64,000 bases of DNA from Hyalangium ruber (lineage in GTDB: Bacteria; Myxococcota; Myxococcia; Myxococcales; Myxococcaceae). The stretch covers positions 124,001-188,000 of the forward strand of contig NZ_JAXIVS010000009.1 of assembly GCF_034259325.1 (NCBI RefSeq), in the 5' to 3' direction. The notes under the pieces are model-generated. The model saw nothing but the letters and a program-made list of their open reading frames with translations. It ran no database searches and was not told the DNA's origin. Of this stretch, positions 1 to 7,927 are shown one piece after another (the first letter of the stretch is position 1; each line of letters begins with the position of its first letter). The position numbers and the translations under genes are program-made.

Positions 1-646
1 CGGCCTCTATCCCTGTCTCTGCAAGAGTGACGGGGATGAGTTCCCCTCTGACGGGGAACTCAAGACGGACGAAAGCCAGGTCGGCCTTGGTGGAGACGAC
101 GTTACCTTGGGCGTCGAGCAGGAGTTTGAAGTCGGGATGGGGCTGAATCCTCCCATTGTAAGTTCTACGGGAGAGGTTCAGCTCGGCTTCCGGAGTGGGC
201 GGCTCGTAGATGACCGTGCTCACGGAAGCGCTGGGGACGCAGGATGAGCCGTCGATCAAGGTCGTATTACCTTGCCCAGATTCATGAATCTCCTGGCTCT
301 TGCAGACACAATGGCCAGCGGTCAACACCAGTCGAGGAGCAACGAGGACACCACTGCACTGCGTGCCGCTTCCGCGCCCATTCGGAACTTGGGTGATGAC
401 GGAGACCGTCGACTGGAAGCGGTTCTCGATGTCGATCTCACCTGCGAGCAGGGCGAGTCCTCCGGCGGGGCGCCGCAGCCCCTGTGCTTCCGCGGACGAA
501 CTGGCCCTACCGTCACCTGGTGAACTGGATTCTGGGAGAGGAGGGGCCGGTTTGGGCTCGTCTCCTCGCTTTGTGCAACTCCCGCTCAGGAGTAGCAGTG
601 CCCACAGTGAGCATGCAGCCAGGGGGGATGTCCGGAGGAAAAGCAT
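1..646 (-). CDS. Trypsin-like serine protease lipoprotein (partial, C-terminus outside window)
   Basis: The reverse strand is open from an ATG at 646 to the window edge, giving about 215 residues. The N-terminus is hydrophobic (LWALLLLSGSC), which reads as a lipoprotein-type or Sec signal, followed by a Ser/Pro-rich linker. Residues 107-113 contain the S1 (chymotrypsin-fold) signature LTAGHC with catalytic His112, and DLAFVRL places the catalytic Asp near 189. The Ser (GDSGG) would lie beyond position 1. The His-Asp spacing of about 77 residues is longer than in trypsin, so there is an insertion between them. The probable role is an exported or surface-anchored endopeptidase. The start has only a distant GGGAGGG upstream, so it is moderately certain. 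Confidence 0.75.
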   Translation of the reverse strand, partial: MLFLRTSPLAACSLWALLLLSGSCTKRGDEPKPAPPLPESSSPGDGRASSSAEAQGLRRPAGGLALLAGEIDIENRFQSTVSVITQVPNGRGSGTQCSGVLVAPRLVLTAGHCVCKSQEIHESGQGNTTLIDGSSCVPSASVSTVIYEPPTPEAELNLSRRTYNGRIQPHPDFKLLLDAQGNVVSTKADLAFVRLEFPVRGELIPVTLAETGIEA

Positions 647-683
647 CCGTCAGGCACGATATGCGTTCTCCCTCCCCTGAGCC

Positions 684-1712
684 TCAGAAGAGGCTGAGCT
701 GGGCAGAGGGCCGTGTCGGCCGCCGGAAGGTGCTCGGCTCGGCCTCGGTCACCGAGGACATGCGCATGCCCACCTTGCGCGCCGCTGTGTCGAAGAGGCG
801 GTGGATGGTCTCCGCGTAAATCCCCTCACCCCGCATGCGGTGCTTGAACCGCGCGTCGGAGAGTTCCCCGCCACGCGTCTCACGGATTCGATGCAGCACC
901 CGCTCCGCACGCAGGGGCAGCTTCGCCCGCAGCCGCTCCTCGAATACCTCCTTTACCGGGCCGGGTAGGCGCAGCAGAGTGTAGTGCGTTCGGGTAGCTC
1001 CCGCCTCCCGCGCCGAGGCCAGCACCTTGGCGATGTCCTCGTCATTGAGTCCTGGGATGATGGGCGCTACTGACACCGCCACGGAGATGCCCGCTGCCGC
1101 CAGCCGCTCGATGGTGAGCAGGCGCCGCTTCGGCGTGGCCACATAGGGCTCCATTGCTCGTGCCAGCTCCGGGTTGTGGAAGGGCAGGCTGATGCTCACC
1201 CAGAGCCGAGCCTCGCGCGCCAGCGTCTGCAGCACATCGATGTCCCGCTCGATTAACGGTGCCTTGGTGATGATGCCCACCGGGTTGCGGTACTCGGCGC
1301 AAACCTCCAGGCACCGGCGAGTGAGCTTCAGTGAGGCCTCCAACGGCTGAAAGCAGTCGGTGACGCCACTGAAGACCAGCGTTTCCCCCTGCCAGCGCGG
1401 GCGTTCGAAGGCTTCGCGCAAGAGTTCCGGGGCGTGGGGCTTCACCACGATGCGCGTCTCGAAGTCCGTGCCCGCCCCCAGGCTCAGGTACTCGTGGGTG
1501 GGGCGCGCGTAGCAGTACGCGCAGGCATGCATGCAGCCTCGGTACGGGTTGATGCTCCAGGAGAAGCACACGTCCGGGCTGCTGTTGCGCGCCAGCACCT
1601 CGCGGCTGTGGTCCTCCAGCACCTCCAGCCGAGAGGGTGGAACCTCGTCGAGGTACTCCACCTCGGTGCTCGCCCAGGGGTTGGGAGGATTGGAGACGGG
1701 ACGCGGCTTCAC
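684..1712 (-). CDS. PA0069-family radical SAM protein
   Basis: The protein has 342 residues with a GTG start. The radical SAM 4Fe-4S motif C-x3-C-x2-C is at C60, C64 and C67 in the context NPYRGCMHACAYCYAR, which is characteristic of the spore-photoproduct-lyase-like PA0069/Rv2578c family. Downstream elements include GVTDCFQPLE, ITKAPLIERDID and SVAPIIPGLND, all typical of that family. The C-terminus ends in SAQLSLF. The family is predicted to cleave S-adenosylmethionine reductively; the substrate is not established, although a DNA-repair-like role is often suspected from the similarity to SplB. It lies directly left of the tRNA-derived repeat at 1771 and looks like backbone chromosome rather than island cargo. 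Confidence 0.85.
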   Translation of the reverse strand: MKPRPVSNPPNPWASTEVEYLDEVPPSRLEVLEDHSREVLARNSSPDVCFSWSINPYRGCMHACAYCYARPTHEYLSLGAGTDFETRIVVKPHAPELLREAFERPRWQGETLVFSGVTDCFQPLEASLKLTRRCLEVCAEYRNPVGIITKAPLIERDIDVLQTLAREARLWVSISLPFHNPELARAMEPYVATPKRRLLTIERLAAAGISVAVSVAPIIPGLNDEDIAKVLASAREAGATRTHYTLLRLPGPVKEVFEERLRAKLPLRAERVLHRIRETRGGELSDARFKHRMRGEGIYAETIHRLFDTAARKVGMRMSSVTEAEPSTFRRPTRPSAQLSLF

Positions 1713-1770
1713 CGGCTCAAGGTGAACCTGAAAGCACGTTCAGTCAAGCGCCGGCCAAGGTCCCGGAACC

Positions 1771-1844
1771 ACGAAGGCCGGTAGCCCCAAGTTTCCCCAC
1801 GAACTACCGGCCTTTGCGACGGAGAGGCGGACGGGATGCGAACC
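1771..1844. repeat. Left att-like copy: tRNA-Gly 3' end and terminator remnant
   Basis: This copy matches 7345-7418 without gaps with five mismatches. It contains the inverted-repeat terminator (GGCCGGTAG...CTACCGGCC) and the 3' acceptor/T-arm part of the tRNA, with mutations in the acceptor and T-loop. To the right, GCTTGGGAAGC, identical to the tRNA-Gly anticodon region, recurs at a shifted spacing, so it may be a decayed larger tRNA copy. It is not a functional tRNA: the acceptor stem no longer pairs. Confidence 0.75.
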
Positions 1845-1893
1845 AGTGCTTGGGAAGCGCACCACTTTCGGAAGCGGGCACTCCACGACGCGC

Positions 1894-3051
1894 TCAGCCC
1901 GTCGTGATGTCGTCCTGGGAGCGCTGACGACGCGGAGGAGAGGCGCAGCCTTCCAGGCCCACCAACTGCTCTCCGACCTCCGTAAGCACCTTGCCGATCT
2001 CAGCTGCAGCCTCCTTGGCTCCGTAGGACCCGAGCCGATCCAGATGAGCCCGAAGATCGGCCTCCAGTTCTTCAGCCGTCTGGTAGCGCTCGGTAGGGTT
2101 GCGCTGGAGCAACTTACGGAGCGGCGCTCTCAAGGGTTCGGAGAGCTTCGCCACCAGTCGCTCCAGATCCTTCGGGGTGTACGTCGCAGCACGGACGATG
2201 AGATCCTCCACGGCTGCGTCATCAAGCCCCGTCTCCTTCGCGTCGAGGATTGCCTGCTCGACCCTGGCGCGCTCGGTTGCGGAAAGCATCTCCTCCGTCT
2301 CTTCCGGCAGCCCCTCAGGCGGATCCAATGGGTGAGAACCCGTCGCGACCTCATAGAGAGCGAGTCCAAGCTGGAAGAGATCCGAACGAGCATCAACAGG
2401 CTTGCCGAGCAGCGCTTCTGGCGAAGAGTAGTAGGCATTGCCGTGTGGGCGCTGAACGGTCGAAGCGATCCGTCCGGGCAGCTTCGAGAGTGCCAAGCCA
2501 AAGTCCGTGAGCTTCACCTGCCCTTCCCAGGTGACCCAGATCCGCTCCAGGTCCACGGCACGATGAACGATGCCCAGCGGCTTCCCGTGCTCGTCTGTGC
2601 GCGTGTGGGCATAGAGAAGCGCTCCCGCGACTTCAGCACCCAAGTACAGAACGAAGGCGTCCGAGAATTTCGTGATGTGCTCGGGCACGACGTTTGACAG
2701 AGTGTTGAGCGAGTTACCATCGACGCATTCGGCGATGAGGTAGAGCGCGCCCTCCATCCGCTTGATGCCGTGGACACGAGCAATCCCGGGATGCCGCAAA
2801 TACGTGGCGAGCCTGACCTCCTCTTCGAGCCGAGTCCGCGTCTTCTCCGCGTCGAGCGCTGGCCGGTCTGGAAGGCCGACGCACTTGAGGATCACATCCG
2901 CGCCGGGTCCCTCAACCGTTCTCTTGCGCGCGAGCAACACGGTCTCGCCGTGGTTGCTCCCCTCCAACGTCATCACGAACTCGTAGGCAGCTTGTCCAGC
3001 GGAGAAGAGGATCTGTCCCTTCTTCACCGGAAACCTCTTTGGTGTGCTCAT
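1894..3051 (-). CDS. Ser/Thr protein kinase-like protein, probable pseudokinase
   Basis: The protein has 385 residues from an ATG at 3051, preceded by GGAGAG; an upstream in-frame start at 3102 is less likely. The kinase fold is clear: VILK with Lys56, an alpha-C Glu region (EEEVRLATYLRHPGI), LTDFG at 181-185, an activation segment ending YYSSPEALLG, and DLFQLGLALYE. The catalytic loop, however, reads IVHRAVDLERIW: the HRD Asp is Ala165 and the conserved Asn is Arg. The glycine loop is also weak (EGSNHGE). Phosphotransfer is therefore probably lost or atypical, and the protein may act as a scaffold or allosteric partner of the intact kinase encoded upstream at 3221-5020. No membrane segment was seen. 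It is the left-most island cargo gene. Confidence 0.85.
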   Translation of the reverse strand: MSTPKRFPVKKGQILFSAGQAAYEFVMTLEGSNHGETVLLARKRTVEGPGADVILKCVGLPDRPALDAEKTRTRLEEEVRLATYLRHPGIARVHGIKRMEGALYLIAECVDGNSLNTLSNVVPEHITKFSDAFVLYLGAEVAGALLYAHTRTDEHGKPLGIVHRAVDLERIWVTWEGQVKLTDFGLALSKLPGRIASTVQRPHGNAYYSSPEALLGKPVDARSDLFQLGLALYEVATGSHPLDPPEGLPEETEEMLSATERARVEQAILDAKETGLDDAAVEDLIVRAATYTPKDLERLVAKLSEPLRAPLRKLLQRNPTERYQTAEELEADLRAHLDRLGSYGAKEAAAEIGKVLTEVGEQLVGLEGCASPPRRQRSQDDITTG

Positions 3052-3220
3052 GTCGTGTCTCTCCGTCGCGCTCGCGGCAGTAGGGAACGCCGCGAGAGAC
3101 AAGAGCAGAGCCTACCCAGCACATGAGGCCGAAGTGAACGACATGGCAGGTTGGAAGGCAGTCGCTCAGTGAGATCTGAAAAGGTGTCTCAAAACGTAAA
3201 GGCGCTTGACACGAGACGAG

Positions 3221-5020
3221 TCACGGCCAGCTGTCGAGGATGACAGTTCCAGTTGGAGCGGGCCCCGTGCGAATAGCGCCGTTGGGTTCTCTCTCCATAA
3301 TAGCTAGGTGTCCGTGGCTACCGGAGACGATGCAGACGGGGAATTCAGGGCCGTTCGGCAGTTGTGCGCGATAGAAGCGCAACCTGGCACTCGCCGGGTC
3401 CTCTTTAAGTATCCAGAGCTCACCGAAGAGCCGCGTGCCCAGGGGGAGGTTGGGGGTACCCATTGAGCCAGATCCACGCTGAACCACGGTAGCTTCAACG
3501 CGCCCACTCTTGAGAGGAGGCGAAAGCATGCCCTTCTTGATGTCACTTCCAAGAGTGAAGACGACCTGATCCCTCCATCTGAGCCCGTGCTCCTCCATCG
3601 CCTTTACGGCGTCTGCCGGGCAGTCTCCTCGTTCCGGTTTTACCTGAGCGCCGGGGCAACCTGCATTCACGGCGAGCACCGTCCCCAATCCGATGGCTTT
3701 GCACCACTTCAGGCGTTCGGCCTCATTGGCGAACTTGGGCGGCTTCTGCGGAGTGAGCGCTCCCTTCTGCATCTTCACGTTGGACTCCTTCTGGATGGAG
3801 ACGGTCACAGTAGCGCCTGGGGCCGTCTCTGTGGCGGGTGCTTTGGCTGGAACGGATGCTGGAGGCGGGCTCTCGGGATTCGTCGAACTGGGGCTATGAG
3901 CGGGTGGAGCAGCAGCTGCGAACTCTTCCGGTCGATCCCAGCCCAACGTGGAGGCTGCAACAGCGGCAAGTGCAGCAGCGCCAACCGCACCACCAACGAC
4001 CAGCCACTTCCGCCAACGCCACCGGAGCTTTGCAGAAGAATCGACGGATGGAAGTGGCCTTGGTGAACCTTCTGCGCGCTCTGATTCTGACACCTGAGCT
4101 GAAGGCGAATGGATTGAAACGCGGTACTCCGCGCCTTGATGCTCCAACAACTCGGCCAGTTCACGGCGAACGGCCTCGAAGTTCTCCGACCTCTTCGCTG
4201 GATCCTTGGCCAGAAGTCGCCGTACCAAGCTCGCCAATGCATCTGGGATCCGTGGGTTACGAGCTTGAGGATCTCGAGGGGCGACAAGGATGCTGTTGAT
4301 CGCACTACGCTGGCGATCCTCGGTCGGGCGCGGATCTGTGAGCGCGTCGTGCAGCATGACGCCGAAGGCGAAGAGTTCGTCGGTCACTCGGAAGTCGTAC
4401 CGCGCCTTTGGCTTCTTCTTGTTCGCGTACCACCAACGGTTTGCCTCGGGCGCGCGATACCGCTCTGTTCCTGGGGGGAGTCCAGCGTCCGTAAGTTCCG
4501 GAGCCTGGGCGAAATCGGCTGCTCCGAAGTCGATGATGACGGGCTCACCGTTTGACTTACGGATCAGAACGTTGGTCAGCTTCAGGTCCCGGTGGAACAC
4601 TCCTCGCGAGTGCATGTATGAGATAGCCGCAGCGGTCTTCACGAAGACTCGGATGATCTCCAGTGCAGTGGGATGGATACGCTCGATCCAGTGTGCGAGA
4701 GTCCAGCCTTCGACGTATTCGAGCACCAAGTACAAGTGCCCGCCTGTCTCGTCGGGCCACCTCCCATGCGCAACTACGCGCACGATGTTCGGGTGGTCCA
4801 TCAGGAGCAAGCAGAGAAGTTCGCGCAATGTTCGTGCATGCGTCTTCTTCTCGTCGGGAGAGCCCTCGGGCAACAGGGCGATCTTGAGCGCATAGAGCCG
4901 ACCGTTCTTCTCCACCTTCTGGACGGCGCCAAAGCCGCCAGAGCCGAGTGACGCGACCACCTTCCAGCTGTCGATCATCGTCCCGGTGGGCAACCCTTGG
5001 GAGCCGAGAAACGCGATCAT
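3221..5020 (-). CDS. Transmembrane Ser/Thr protein kinase
   Basis: This 599-residue Hanks-type kinase carries all the key residues: GSGGFG at 26-31, Lys46, HRDLKLTN at 143-150, DFG at 164-166 and an APE-like RAPEA at 189-193. A basic stretch (RWRWRK) leads into one membrane helix at about 339-359. A Pro/Ala-rich linker and a C-terminal domain of about 180 residues containing several cysteines (CKAIGLG, CPGAQ, CPADAVK) follow, probably outside the cytoplasmic membrane. The architecture suggests a receptor kinase. Its start overlaps the stop of the upstream DUF2381-like gene by ATGA, which indicates translational coupling. Base composition appears lower in GC than flanking genes, consistent with transfer. 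Confidence 0.88.
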   Translation of the reverse strand: MIAFLGSQGLPTGTMIDSWKVVASLGSGGFGAVQKVEKNGRLYALKIALLPEGSPDEKKTHARTLRELLCLLLMDHPNIVRVVAHGRWPDETGGHLYLVLEYVEGWTLAHWIERIHPTALEIIRVFVKTAAAISYMHSRGVFHRDLKLTNVLIRKSNGEPVIIDFGAADFAQAPELTDAGLPPGTERYRAPEANRWWYANKKKPKARYDFRVTDELFAFGVMLHDALTDPRPTEDRQRSAINSILVAPRDPQARNPRIPDALASLVRRLLAKDPAKRSENFEAVRRELAELLEHQGAEYRVSIHSPSAQVSESERAEGSPRPLPSVDSSAKLRWRWRKWLVVGGAVGAAALAAVAASTLGWDRPEEFAAAAPPAHSPSSTNPESPPPASVPAKAPATETAPGATVTVSIQKESNVKMQKGALTPQKPPKFANEAERLKWCKAIGLGTVLAVNAGCPGAQVKPERGDCPADAVKAMEEHGLRWRDQVVFTLGSDIKKGMLSPPLKSGRVEATVVQRGSGSMGTPNLPLGTRLFGELWILKEDPASARLRFYRAQLPNGPEFPVCIVSGSHGHLAIMEREPNGAIRTGPAPTGTVILDSWP

Positions 5021-5892
5021 TGCGTGCTCTCCTTCGCTCTGAATCTCACTTCGGGGATCGAGATGCCGCGCCCCGTTGCATCTCTCAGTTCCATGACGAA
5101 CGGCTCACCAGCGTCAGGGGGCGCAATCTCCACGAACAGACGGCCCACTTCCCCGGACGCAATATGCGCTGCGTCCATTTCCACTGCGCGAACCGTCAAA
5201 GGCACTCCCGATTGCATGCTTTTGATGGTGACTTCGCTTGGAACCCAAGGTGTCTGGTCCGGAGCGTTGCGGATCTGCAGGTCCACGAGTGCCCATCTCT
5301 CGGCGCGGTGGGCTGTACCGTTCTCGCAGACTAGCCCGCTAGCAGTATGGGGCGCACCAATACAGTTGGTGAGCGCACGGGTGATCACGCCTATGGGTGT
5401 CAGCAACCCAGCACGCGCGAAGTTCATAGGACTGAGCTTCGAGCAGCGCGCTTGAGACTCGGCCAAGTCGGCCAGACACGACTCGACGGTCTGTTCGCGC
5501 CGTATCACGTCGATCCGAGTGTCCACCTCGGAGACGTGCGACACGAGAACAAAGACGGCACGTTGCCCATCGGCAAACAGTACGCTGAGAGCCAGGCGCT
5601 CGGCGGAGCCAAGGTCGACCAGTGGCTCAAGAATGATGGAGCTATCGCCTGCGTCGAGCGTGATTCGAGTGCCGTGCCCCTCTACATCGACGGCATCCCG
5701 GTTGATCTGGGACTTGAAGCGGAGCAACGTGGCGACGCCCTTGGCTACGTGGATCTCGTGCGGCGGATCAGCAGGGTTGCCGGTCACGGAGACGTGGCGC
5801 TGCCGTTGCTCTCGGGGTGCTCTCGGTTGAGCCCGCGCCGTCGTTCCCAAGATGAGAACGAGAGCGAGGACCAGTGTAGTAGGTTGGACCAC
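5017..5892 (-). CDS. DUF2381-like (Myxococcus paralogous family) exported protein
   Basis: The protein has 291 residues with a GTG start and GGAGG about 11 nt upstream. The N-terminus (LVLALVLILGTTARA) is a Sec signal peptide. The body resembles the myxobacterial DUF2381 family: a beta-rich N-terminal region (VAKGVATLLRF), the FADGQRAVFVLVSH strand pair, and a second half with QIRNAPDQTPWVPSEV. Function is unknown in the family, but members are commonly found beside Ser/Thr kinase genes in myxobacteria. Here it overlaps the kinase start by four bases, so a periplasmic partner or ligand-binding role for the kinase is a reasonable inference. The family assignment rests on pattern recognition. 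Confidence 0.78.
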   Translation of the reverse strand: MVQPTTLVLALVLILGTTARAQPRAPREQRQRHVSVTGNPADPPHEIHVAKGVATLLRFKSQINRDAVDVEGHGTRITLDAGDSSIILEPLVDLGSAERLALSVLFADGQRAVFVLVSHVSEVDTRIDVIRREQTVESCLADLAESQARCSKLSPMNFARAGLLTPIGVITRALTNCIGAPHTASGLVCENGTAHRAERWALVDLQIRNAPDQTPWVPSEVTIKSMQSGVPLTVRAVEMDAAHIASGEVGRLFVEIAPPDAGEPFVMELRDATGRGISIPEVRFRAKESTQ

Positions 5893-6095
5893 TGCGGGAT
5901 GACCTCCAGGGTCAACCTACCAGATCCCAGTTGCTCGGCGAATCACGGTCGGAGCGACGGTCCCACACGCCTACTCCGCGATGGTGGGTGCTGCGGGATC
6001 AACCAGAAGAGTATTCGTCAGATTGACCGACAGTGCCTCGTCAGCCGAAGGTTCGCCCTACGTATCTTCAGGCCGTTAGATGAGGAGGCATCGAG

Positions 6096-6864
6096 TTGAG
6101 TTCTCTTGAAAGCATTGAACGTCTGCGACAGGTCGTCGCCGGGAATTATCGCATGCTCGGGGATGGGGCGCTTGTGGAGGAGGATGGCCTTTACTGCCCA
6201 CGCTGTACTCGGCAGATGCGCATGCGTATCCAGGAACTCTTCATGCCAGGTCGCGCGCACCAAGCAAAAGGCACTGTTACTCGGGGCTGGGGACCGATCG
6301 AACTCCGTGGTACCGAAGTTCCAACCAACGAGACATACTTGCGTACATTGTCAATCTCGATTCACCCTCGTGGTTTATCACAGAGAGGACAGGGAGAACG
6401 TGGCTGTCTTCCCGAACGTTATGGGCGGACTCTCCACACAGCATACCCCGAAGGCTGTGGCCTATTACCTCGACCAAGCCGCCCGCGCTCAAAGCGCTGG
6501 CGCAAGGAGTGCGGCTATCGCCATGTACCGGTCGGCTCTTGAGCATCTGCTTGAGGATCAAGGGTTCAAGGATGGCATGTGCGGTCAGAAGGTCAGTAAG
6601 TTGGAGAAGGCCATCAAAGACAGCAACGCACCGGCGTGGGCCAAGGATTTGGATCCACAAGTGATGCGTGTCCTCTCGCATCTTGGCAATGGGGTTCTGC
6701 ACACAAATGGCGGCGACATCACGAAGCAGGAGAACGCCACGCCAGAACTCGTCCAGGCCATCATGGTTACCTTTGAAGAGTTGCTTGAGGTGGTCTACGA
6801 GCAACCTGCTGCTCGTGCCGCTCGCCAGAGGATTCTGACGGAGGCTGCGAGCAAGATGAAGTAG
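6096..6864 (+). CDS. DUF4145-type protein with split zinc ribbon; apparently frameshifted
   Basis: A TTG at 6096 preceded by GAGGAGG at good spacing opens a frame whose first 50-odd residues look genuine (SIERLRQVVAGNYRMLGDG, then YCPRC). That frame loses coherence after about residue 55. The conserved remainder lies in the +1 frame, open from 6106: TCVHC, then YLDQAARAQSAGARSAAIAMY and HLGNGVLH, a pattern typical of DUF4145 (HEPN-like helical) proteins. The two CxxC halves of one zinc ribbon are therefore in different frames, with the switch probably between about 6250 and 6330. This means a real frameshift, programmed shift or sequencing error. DUF4145 proteins are often accessory or defence associated; no role can be assigned here. 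Confidence 0.6.
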
Positions 6865-6955
6865 CGAAAGCCCTCGGGCTGGGCCCTGTCGCCCATGGCC
6901 CTCGATCGCGGAAGAGGCCGTGCCGTGCTTCCAGCAGGCCATAGCAGCATCACCG

Positions 6956-7244
6956 TCCGAACTGGTCTTTCCGAGCCCGGAAGGTTGGCAGCGGAGGTGG
7001 GACTTCGGCCCCGGAAGGCTGGCAACGGAGGCGGGGCTTCACCATGCTCCTGTGGCCGAAGGCCCAGCCTCGTAGACTCCGGTTTCACAACCTGCGGGGG
7101 ACCTGTGCCTCGCTTCGTATCCAGTCTTGGGCGAGCCCTGGCGCTGTTGCCGCCGTTCTCCGTCATACGGCCCCGAACCTCACCATGCGGCGGTACTCCC
7201 CCATGGGCCCGGGCTATCTACGCCCAGTAGATCAACTGGCTGTC
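6956..7244 (+). pseudogene. Tyrosine recombinase (integrase) C-terminal relic
   Basis: Read in two frames, the segment matches the C-terminal half of a phage/island integrase. SELVFPSPEG starts at 6956, then from 7044 LLWPKAQPRRLRFHNLR continues with box II HNLR, LRHTAP (the second conserved His), and MRRY followed by GPGYLRPVDQL, where the Tyr is the nucleophile. The N-terminal arm-binding and core domains and the first catalytic Arg are missing, and an internal 34-bp duplication interrupts the two parts. It ends about 150 bp from the tRNA-Gly 3' end, the usual place for an island integrase. It is clearly non-functional. Confidence 0.75.
6977..7041. repeat. Two tandem ~31-bp units with 34-bp period
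   Basis: Unit 1 (6977-7007) and unit 2 (7011-7041) share CCGGAAGG-TGGCA-CGGAGG and differ at six positions. They lie within the integrase relic and shift its frame, so the duplication probably contributed to, or accompanied, decay of the gene. Confidence 0.7.
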
Positions 7245-7344
7245 CTTCGGTGTCGTGCCGGGCAGGCATCCGACCCCCTGCGAGCCGTCGCGGGAGGGGG
7301 GAGCAGGTCGGGTATAGAGGCAAGGTACCCCGGGCCCCGGAAAC

Positions 7345-7418
7345 ACGAAGGCCGGTAGTCCCAAGTTTCCCCAGGAACTACCGGCCTTTGCGACTGAGCG
7401 GCGGACGGGATTCGAACC
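7345..7418. repeat. Right att-like copy overlapping tRNA-Gly 3' end
   Basis: Partner of 1771-1844 (69 of 74 identical, no gaps). It includes the tRNA terminator hairpin and the last 22 nt of the intact tRNA-Gly gene, so insertion here keeps the tRNA functional. Confidence 0.75.
7348..7388 (-). terminator. Terminator hairpin of tRNA-Gly
   Basis: An 11-bp perfect inverted repeat (AAGGCCGGTAG/CTACCGGCCTT) begins 9 bp beyond the tRNA 3' end. On the transcribed strand it is followed by CGTGTTT. It is duplicated in the left att-like copy. Confidence 0.7.
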
Positions 7419-7469
7419 CGCGACCCCGAGCTTGGGAAGCTCGTGCTCTACCAACTGAGCTACCACCGC
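7397..7469 (-). tRNA. tRNA-Gly (anticodon CCC)
   Basis: A 73-nt cloverleaf reads on the reverse strand. The acceptor GCGGTGG/CCGCCGC has one G-U pair and discriminator U73, as usual for tRNA-Gly. The D-arm is TAGCTCAGTTGGTAGAGCA, the anticodon stem-loop CGAGC-TTCCCAA-GCTCG and the T-arm GCGGGTTCGAATCCCGT. CCA is not encoded. It is the apparent integration site of the island to its left. Confidence 0.95.
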
Positions 7470-7484
7470 GACCGAAGCGTTCCC

Positions 7485-7513
7485 AAGGTAGGAGTACCGC
7501 CCCGCCTTGTCAA
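7485..7513 (-). promoter_or_regulatory. Sigma-70-type promoter of tRNA-Gly
   Basis: On the reverse strand a perfect -35 TTGACA (7508-7513) is followed by a 17-bp spacer and -10 TACCTT (7485-7490), placing the start a few bases upstream of the tRNA 5' end at 7469. Confidence 0.75.
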
Positions 7514-7525
7514 CGAGAAGTGCGC

Positions 7526-7837
7526 TCAGGCCTCGGTCTCGGCCAGCGAGTAGTCCGTGGCCAACCCCCGCTGGGCCTCCGTGAGCAGCTCAATGCGGTG
7601 GACGAGCATGGTGCGGCCCGCGGTGTTCACCGTGAAGAGGACACGCGTCTCCTGCATGGTGGTGACGAAGCCCTCCTCCGTCCGGGGCAGTAGCTCCGGC
7701 AGCCGCTCGGGCGGCATCGCCTCGACCAGGAGGGCGAGGTTGGCCAGGTGGGTTTCCAGATGCACGCGCACCTCCACTGGCAGTGTCCGGAGCCGCGACT
7801 TCGCGGACCGCGTGTACATCATCCGTTCATGCCCCAT
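7526..7837 (-). CDS. Small conserved hypothetical protein, possibly ParE/RelE-like fold
   Basis: The protein has 103 residues from an ATG at 7837 preceded by GAGAGG; an in-frame extension to 7921 is Pro-rich and unlikely to be coding. It has no signal peptide. A helical N-terminal half (SAKSRLRTLPVEVRVHLETHL) is followed by a beta-rich segment (EEGFVTTMQETRVLFTVNT, then MLVHRIELL). The helix-then-sheet order resembles RelE/ParE toxins, but I see no diagnostic catalytic residues and no antitoxin gene beside it, so that idea is weak. It is adjacent to the tRNA-Gly promoter and transcribed in the same direction. Confidence 0.6.
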   Translation of the reverse strand: MGHERMMYTRSAKSRLRTLPVEVRVHLETHLANLALLVEAMPPERLPELLPRTEEGFVTTMQETRVLFTVNTAGRTMLVHRIELLTEAQRGLATDYSLAETEA

Positions 7838-7927
7838 GGCCTGACCTCTCGGAGAGAAGGTTAGGCACGGGCCAACGGGCGGGAGGCTCGGTGGAGCGGG
7901 CAGGGGACCGGGCGATGTCACGGTGGC

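Larger units (their letters stand above)
1771..7418. mobile_element. Candidate decayed tRNA-Gly-associated genomic island
   Basis: The segment is bounded by two direct 74-bp copies of a tRNA-Gly 3' end plus terminator (1771-1844 and 7345-7418, 5 mismatches, no gaps). The right copy is continuous with the intact tRNA-Gly(CCC), whose 3' end faces the segment, as expected for site-specific integration into a tRNA 3' end. A tyrosine-recombinase relic (6956-7244) sits just inside the right copy. Cargo comprises two kinase-like genes, a DUF2381-like gene and a frameshifted DUF4145 gene. The interior, especially 3200-6860, appears less GC-rich than the flanks by eye. A plain tRNA duplication without integration is the alternative reading. 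Confidence 0.65.

Noticed and set aside
1845-1880. A second functional tRNA next to the left att-like copy
   Set aside because: GCTTGGGAAGC is kept but acceptor and T stems no longer pair; it is at most a decayed remnant.
7218-7466. Small ORF across tRNA-Gly on the - strand
   Set aside because: It reads through the tRNA gene and its terminator, which explain the sequence.
7526-7837. Toxin half of a RelE/ParE toxin-antitoxin pair
   Set aside because: No adjacent antitoxin gene and no diagnostic residues; the similarity is only in the order of helix and strands.
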